Source: Pseudomonadota bacterium
GTDB lineage: Bacteria; Desulfobacterota; Anaeroferrophillalia; Anaeroferrophillales; Tharpellaceae
Assembly: GCA_015486505.1 (NCBI GenBank)
Contig: WFRP01000255.1
Location: 1-17,182 of the forward strand
Reading direction: 5' to 3'
Length of the DNA stretch: 17,182 nt
Shown here: piece by piece, positions 14,701 through 17,182 of the stretch
How positions within the stretch are numbered: the first letter of the stretch is position 1
Layout: each line of letters starts with the position of its first letter
Notes under the pieces: model-generated
Databases searched by the model: none
Seen by the model: the letters and a program-made list of their open reading frames with translations, nothing else
What the model was told of the DNA's origin: nothing
Position numbers and translations under genes: made by a program

Positions 14701-15595
14701 GGTTCAAATCTCCTGCAAAGCCTTCGCTGAGAACGGGAAACTGCTGGTTTTCGGCCAACCGTTCACACTTTCCGCTCACGGAAAGATCGCTGAAATCGCC
14801 GCTGATATTTTCGGCTCGGCAACCCTGCCCGAAGACTGTGCGACGATCCGGGCCGAAGCCACCGCGCCGATCATCGGGCTGGAGAATTTTTCGCCAACGG
14901 CAATCGAGATGGCGGGCCTTACGGCAATGCCGACGGACAATCCGGCCGCCTGTGTAAACGGTAATTTCCACTACAAGATTTTGCTCGAACCCAACAATCC
15001 GACTCCGATTTCGCTAATCAACCGGAGTTCGCAACCGGCGGCAGTCGCAATTTACCTGCATGATCCGATTTCTACCTCCTGCGTCATAAGTGATAAATCG
15101 TTAACACTTCCCGGCAACGCTAAATTCGATCTGGCTGAAGCCGTAAGCCCGTCCACGGAAAACGAAAACTCAACCCTGGAAATCGTATCCAGCCGGCCGC
15201 TGGCCGCAATCAGAACCAGTGTCGGCGGCGGCGGTTATGCCGCGAGCTGTGCCTTAAGTCGCGGATTTGCCGAAATCAATTTCAGCCACCTGCGCGTAAA
15301 ACGTTATAACAACGGCAGCAATGCCCTCAAAATCGTCAACCTCTCCCGGATCAACCCGAACCGGATTGTCCTTGAATTTTTTCAAGGAGACGGGGAACTG
15401 CTTTTGACCGTTGAAAATACCATTCCGGCCGACAGCACCCTGGTCACTGAGTTGCGGGATCTCCTCGGCATCAACTACAGTCTTATAGAAGACCGGGAGG
15501 TCTGGGTGAAAATCAAAGGAGAGTTTCCGATTAACGGTTTTTACAGTTACCAGTCAGAAAACAGTGACAAACTGGCCATCGTTTCCGCTGAGTAA
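11765..15595 (+). CDS. Secreted LVIVD double-propeller protein with FN3 and tandem beta-sandwich repeats
   Basis: This 1276-residue protein has a signal peptide (MKKN, hydrophobic 5-17, GRA-T near 19-22). Residues about 24-630 carry LVIVD-type blades. The D-[IV]-[SK]-[ND]-P-x-x-P turn or a close variant starts near 71, 118, 159, 201, 244, 288, 330, 371, 408, 450, 492, 539 and 581, every 37-47 residues, and a degenerate final blade ends in FILYEFND (620-627). This gives about 14 blades, or two seven-bladed propellers. Two fibronectin type III domains follow (about 635-730 and 738-833), with SYTYTVAACDKSDN and DYEYKIRAVDYAGN as their F-G strands. Residues 843-1276 hold four weak repeats of about 100 residues. 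There is no sortase, PEP-CTERM or type IX sorting signal. AAGGAG (11751-11756) supports the start. It is probably extracellular or surface-bound. Ligand and function are unknown. Confidence 0.88.
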   Translation: MKKNICFLILCSLFMAVPGRATTLYNPPNPPAAAFTAEKIANWGTGSCKDVVIKDDLAFCAAAAAGIDIIDISNPARPEPVAECKCNINVGHLFPAGKYLYLTGQRLDGNDYGFAIIDVSDPSHPEVAASVNNISFAGEVKVSGNYAYVASFTEIKIFNISDPTNPVATGSCKLGNIPYTFAISGNYALVANVFRGLQVVDIKNPEAPVLITSDESSGRHLKDIVIRDNFAFVISDEEGLVVFDIENPKAPTPVAAYALPEKGKAIAWAPNGRDILLSDEKNTLYIFSTADPAAPVLLATYPTPAAAPGIAVQNNLAFIAEQTKGLEIIDLTNPAMPQQKSRYDFSGILDNIILTETYAYLGDCDSIKVVDISKPKPTLVTEIKSTGKLFLEKNHIFAATGTAFRIIDISNPGQPEITASLDHDEYVVYSIYVSGSYAYVGSYTSLYIYDVSDPAAPFLATKYDSPGLVYDLVIENNYALIAGVNAGLTILDISDPLNPVAVDGNNPIFLNKIAAKGNYVYAGQSYIEGSANSRITILDISNPKKPVRTASFDLDCKWINNLSIEGEHLNIASDKGLKIFSISDRRRPRELTVLNKNNPVEDAFMTANRMGTVSGDGGEFILYEFNDSSVVDNVPPERVTGLADNGHGFTGIRLHWQAANDDPAGLGIGTYRIFRKDFSDEIPYAVTAAATTFFIDTDCRPGKSYTYTVAACDKSDNPAPESAPITIRTRSLTEDRKIPTTPADFTGTITGATVKLDWRLSFDADSGIKKYEIYKTRLIDIPIGKGPLKRIDATATNYSDTDIIPGADYEYKIRAVDYAGNLSEFSAPITIRIPATVPAAEYHYYLPHFCAADGWSTDFSITNITDEYAAVVLQVFSAAGKVLAQQQLELHWDEEGKGLAPHSQLYNYRLFLRGLPAETAWLKVDSDKELSFIGSFESSTYFELQKGIKQSSSSLLFPVVTNNAAAWTGIALAAPETYPVQISCKAFAENGKLLVFGQPFTLSAHGKIAEIAADIFGSATLPEDCATIRAEATAPIIGLENFSPTAIEMAGLTAMPTDNPAACVNGNFHYKILLEPNNPTPISLINRSSQPAAVAIYLHDPISTSCVISDKSLTLPGNAKFDLAEAVSPSTENENSTLEIVSSRPLAAIRTSVGGGGYAASCALSRGFAEINFSHLRVKRYNNGSNALKIVNLSRINPNRIVLEFFQGDGELLLTVENTIPADSTLVTELRDLLGINYSLIEDREVWVKIKGEFPINGFYSYQSENSDKLAIVSAE

Positions 15596-15659
15596 CAGAT
15601 GGGAAGAACTATACTATTCGCCGAGTCCGGGGTCAGGTGCGGATTTTCTCCGCCAGGCG

Positions 15660-16613
15660 TTACAACCCGGCGATTTTATTGAAAAAGGCGAAAATATATT
15701 TTTCGGCGGATTTTATAATTGCCGGTTTTTCCATAAGAATTTCGTGTTGGGAACCGGGGATGACTCTAAGTTTACAATTGTCGCCAACCGCCCGGCAGAA
15801 TCTGGTTTCCGCGCAGTTATCGACAACCCGGTCATCACCGGCCTGCAGAATCAGTAAGGGCAGCCTGAATTTTTCCGCCCCGTTTCTGATCTCTTTAATC
15901 GCCGCCAGGGATTGCTGTACCCAGGCGCAGGTCGGCGCCCCGAGCTGAATTTGCGGATAATCAAGCATCAGCTGGTGATTTCGGTCATAATGGGATTTAT
16001 CCGAGGTTAAATTATTATCCGGGCGGTAGGGCTCCAGCTTAAACTTGCCGCCGCCGACAACATAGTTTTTCTCCAGCCCTAAAACTTTATAAAGAGAAAG
16101 CAGCGGCGGCACCAGGAAAAAGGGCCAGGGCGCGGTTGAAAACCCGAGCATCGGCGCAGTCATGGCCATACCGGAGAAACTGCCGGGATGGTGCAGTTCA
16201 TACAAAAGCGCAATCGTCCCGCCCATCGAATGGGCCAGTACCAGCCTGACTTTATGCGGTTTTGCATCAACTATATTTTCCAGAAAATAACCTAAATCAG
16301 CGATATAATCATCGTAAGTATCAACATGACCTTTCTGCGGGTCCGCCAGCTGCCGCCCGGAAAAGCCCTGCCCCCGGTGGTCAAGAGCATAGACGGAAAA
16401 ACCAAGGTTACTGATTTTGGCAATCACATCTTTGTATTTAACAAAAGTCTCATTGCGGCCGTTGACGATTATGACCGCGCCTTTTTCATTTTCAATTTCT
16501 TTAATACCATAAACGATCTCAACATTTTTGACCCCGGTAAAAGATCCGACCGCCATCTCCGGCATAAGTTTTCCGACAATCGCAACCGTATCCGTATCCG
16601 CAACTGATGCCAT
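15660..16613 (-). CDS. pldB: PldB-like lysophospholipase L2 / monoacylglycerol-lipase-type alpha/beta hydrolase
   Basis: With the start at 16613 the protein has 317 residues. It follows E. coli lysophospholipase L2 closely: IIVNGRNETFVKY, DHRGQGFSGRQLADPQKGH, the nucleophile elbow LAHSMGG (Ser129), GAPTCAWVQQSL, the acid block AGDDRVVDN (Asp265 likely) and SQHEILMEK (His290). It should release fatty acids from lysophospholipids or monoacylglycerols, perhaps in turnover linked to the acyltransferase at 1364, though the two are far apart. I chose the ATG at 16611-16613 because GGGAG lies 5 nt upstream and a promoter fits ahead of it. The frame stays open upstream to a TTG at 16775. That extension encodes a hydrophobic stretch (IFFTITILLLGFL) but runs through a palindromic intergenic repeat and has no ATG. 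If translated, it would add a signal anchor. The gene is convergent with the LVIVD gene, 64 bp away. Confidence 0.88.
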   Translation of the reverse strand: MASVADTDTVAIVGKLMPEMAVGSFTGVKNVEIVYGIKEIENEKGAVIIVNGRNETFVKYKDVIAKISNLGFSVYALDHRGQGFSGRQLADPQKGHVDTYDDYIADLGYFLENIVDAKPHKVRLVLAHSMGGTIALLYELHHPGSFSGMAMTAPMLGFSTAPWPFFLVPPLLSLYKVLGLEKNYVVGGGKFKLEPYRPDNNLTSDKSHYDRNHQLMLDYPQIQLGAPTCAWVQQSLAAIKEIRNGAEKFRLPLLILQAGDDRVVDNCAETRFCRAVGDNCKLRVIPGSQHEILMEKPAIIKSAEKYIFAFFNKIAGL

Positions 16614-16650
16614 AATCACTCCCGGCCGACTCAAAAAGCCAAGTAATAAA

Positions 16651-16679
16651 ATTGTAATGGTAAAAAAGATTGCTGTCCC
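16651..16679 (-). promoter_or_regulatory. Candidate promoter for the PldB-like gene
   Basis: On the minus strand GGGACA (16679-16674), 17 bp and TACAAT (16656-16651) form a sigma70-like pair, with four of six and five of six consensus bases. Transcription would begin about 30-35 nt before the ATG at 16613 and include its GGGAG ribosome site. This supports the shorter form of the protein. Confidence 0.4.
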
Positions 16680-16688
16680 GCTGTTTTT

Positions 16689-16728
16689 CTTTGCGTCTTT
16701 ATGCCCTTCAGGGTACAAAAGCGCAAAG
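16689..16728. repeat. Palindromic intergenic sequence, CTTTGCGtctt type
   Basis: Two 19-nt arms, CTTTGCGTCTTTATGCCCT and AGGGTACAAAAGCGCAAAG, can pair at 15 of 19 positions, with two of the others as G-T wobbles, around a 2-nt loop. The CTTTGCGTCTTT wording is one I recognise from dispersed non-coding repeats in many environmental bacterial genomes. It lies upstream of the preferred start of the PldB-like gene, inside the open extension of that frame. Confidence 0.55.
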
Positions 16729-16811
16729 AGGGACACAATAAAATCATTTTCAAAAAACACTATTAAACCTTTCAAGTAACGGTTTGCAACTACATGAAAA
16801 TATGCAAGTTT

Positions 16812-16889
16812 TATCTGTGTCTATCCGTGTCCATCTGTGGTTCAACTAAAAAAATATAAACCACAGATGAACGCAGATTAACACAGATT
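16812..16889. repeat. Palindromic ATCTGTG-type intergenic repeat
   Basis: Two 31-nt arms (16812-16842 and 16859-16889) form an imperfect inverted repeat, about 25 of 31 pairing, around a 16-nt A/T-rich loop. Each arm is itself built from three ATCTGTG-like units at 10-11 bp steps: ATCTGTGT, ATCCGTGT and ATCTGTGG on the left, and ATCTGTGT, ATCTGCGT and ATCTGTGG on the right when read on the minus strand. It abuts repeat copy C directly, with a single base between them. There is no coding potential. Confidence 0.75.
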
Positions 16890-16890
16890 T

Positions 16891-17064
16891 AGTACCTTAC
16901 AGGTTATTTTCTGCACCAAAAAACAAGATTTAATAATCAGAAAATGTTCTGATAAGAGTACTTATTTGCGCCCAACGGAAGTGCCCTTGGGGTGCGACCA
17001 TCGGAAGTGCCCTTGGGTGCGGGCCACAAAGCCCTGTTTGGGTTGCGGGATTTGTTCCCGCATT
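16891..17064 (-). repeat. Dispersed structured repeat, copy C (inverted, expanded)
   Basis: This is an inverted copy of the repeat at 51-200. Its long hairpin (16891-16962) is identical in sequence to that of copy A, and its short GCGGGA hairpin lies at the far end near 17045-17063. The middle part is longer because a 25-bp unit occurs twice (16976-17026). Copy D follows at once, so C and D stand in tandem. Confidence 0.9.
16976..17026 (-). repeat. 26-bp-period tandem duplication within repeat copy C
   Basis: Two units starting CGGAAGTGCCCTTGGG at 16976 and 17002 differ by one G in the run after CCTT and by a few bases near the unit end. Copies A and B carry one such unit in a diverged form. 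The last 23 bases of the window (17160-17182) match the first unit, so copy D may be expanded in the same way beyond the edge. Confidence 0.8.
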
Positions 17065-17182
17065 AGTACCTTACAGGTTATTTTCTTGTTTTTTTCGACA
17101 GCTTTTTTCAACTGTAAAAACAAGAAAATGTTCTGATAAGAGTACTTATTTGCGCCCAACGGAAGTGCCCTTGGGGTGCGAC
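17065..17182 (-). repeat. Dispersed structured repeat, copy D (partial, variant loop)
   Basis: This is the fourth copy, inverted and cut by the window edge. The outer arms of the long hairpin are kept (AGTAC at 17065, GTACT ending 17146), but the loop differs from copies A-C. Here ATTTTCTTGTTTTT pairs without a mismatch with AAAAACAAGAAAAT, and an inner ACAG/CTGT pair sits within. The stem is therefore longer than in the other copies. The GC-rich middle begins after 17146 and runs off the edge. Confidence 0.85.

Noticed and set aside
14211..14957. A 248-codon plus-strand frame
   Set aside because: It is an out-of-frame reading inside the 1276-residue LVIVD protein, rich in Arg, Pro and Ser as expected from a shifted frame in GC-rich sequence.
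16962..17159. A 65-codon minus-strand open frame at the right edge
   Set aside because: It lies entirely within repeat copies C and D and translates hairpin arms and the GC-rich unit. The same sequence reads in other frames in copies A and B, so it is not a gene.

Overview
The window reads as a chromosomal segment of a Gram-negative, probably anaerobic bacterium of moderate GC. The most likely source is a member of the former Deltaproteobacteria (Desulfobacterota). This rests on a 'core' MetE-like methionine synthase with no N-terminal folate half, a roughly 115-kDa-class NAD-glutamate dehydrogenase, a PlsB/PlsC-type acyltransferase, large secreted LVIVD/fibronectin proteins, and dispersed palindromic intergenic repeats. 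Taxonomy is inferred from gene content only; there is no rRNA or tRNA.

Layout from left to right. A structured repeat (copy A, 51-200) precedes a two-gene unit: a MetE-like protein (302-1324) and a glycerolipid acyltransferase (1364-2788). The stop codon of the second gene is the first triplet of repeat copy B (2786-2933). An AT-richer patch follows, with the remnant of a peptidase-S74 (tail-fibre chaperone) gene broken by an in-frame stop and a convergent small secreted protein (3359-3937). Next come a stand-alone NFACT-R domain protein (4140-4520), overlapping tail-to-tail by 12 bp with a long DUF445 membrane protein (4509-6128, minus). The housekeeping pair coaBC and a family-4 Fe-S uracil-DNA glycosylase runs from 6268 to 8166, followed by an 82-residue orphan protein. 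The large NAD-glutamate dehydrogenase (8608-11598, minus) is divergent from a 1276-residue secreted protein that I read as two seven-bladed LVIVD propellers, two FN3 domains and four tandem beta-sandwich repeats (11765-15595). A PldB-like lysophospholipase (15660-16613, minus) faces it. The right end is a cluster of palindromic non-coding repeats, including inverted copies C and D of the left-hand repeat.

The genes are mostly unrelated metabolic and envelope functions: methionine synthesis, phospholipid acylation and deacylation, coenzyme A synthesis, base-excision repair, glutamate catabolism and surface proteins. I see no CRISPR array, transposase, phage module or recognisable defence island.

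The most unusual signal is the dispersed repeat family. Four copies share a 7-bp GC hairpin and a second, long imperfect hairpin. Between copies A and B one stem base pair changes from A-T to G-C on both sides at once. In copy D the loop is replaced by a different sequence that lengthens the stem. This points to a folded element kept for its structure, not to random intergenic sequence.
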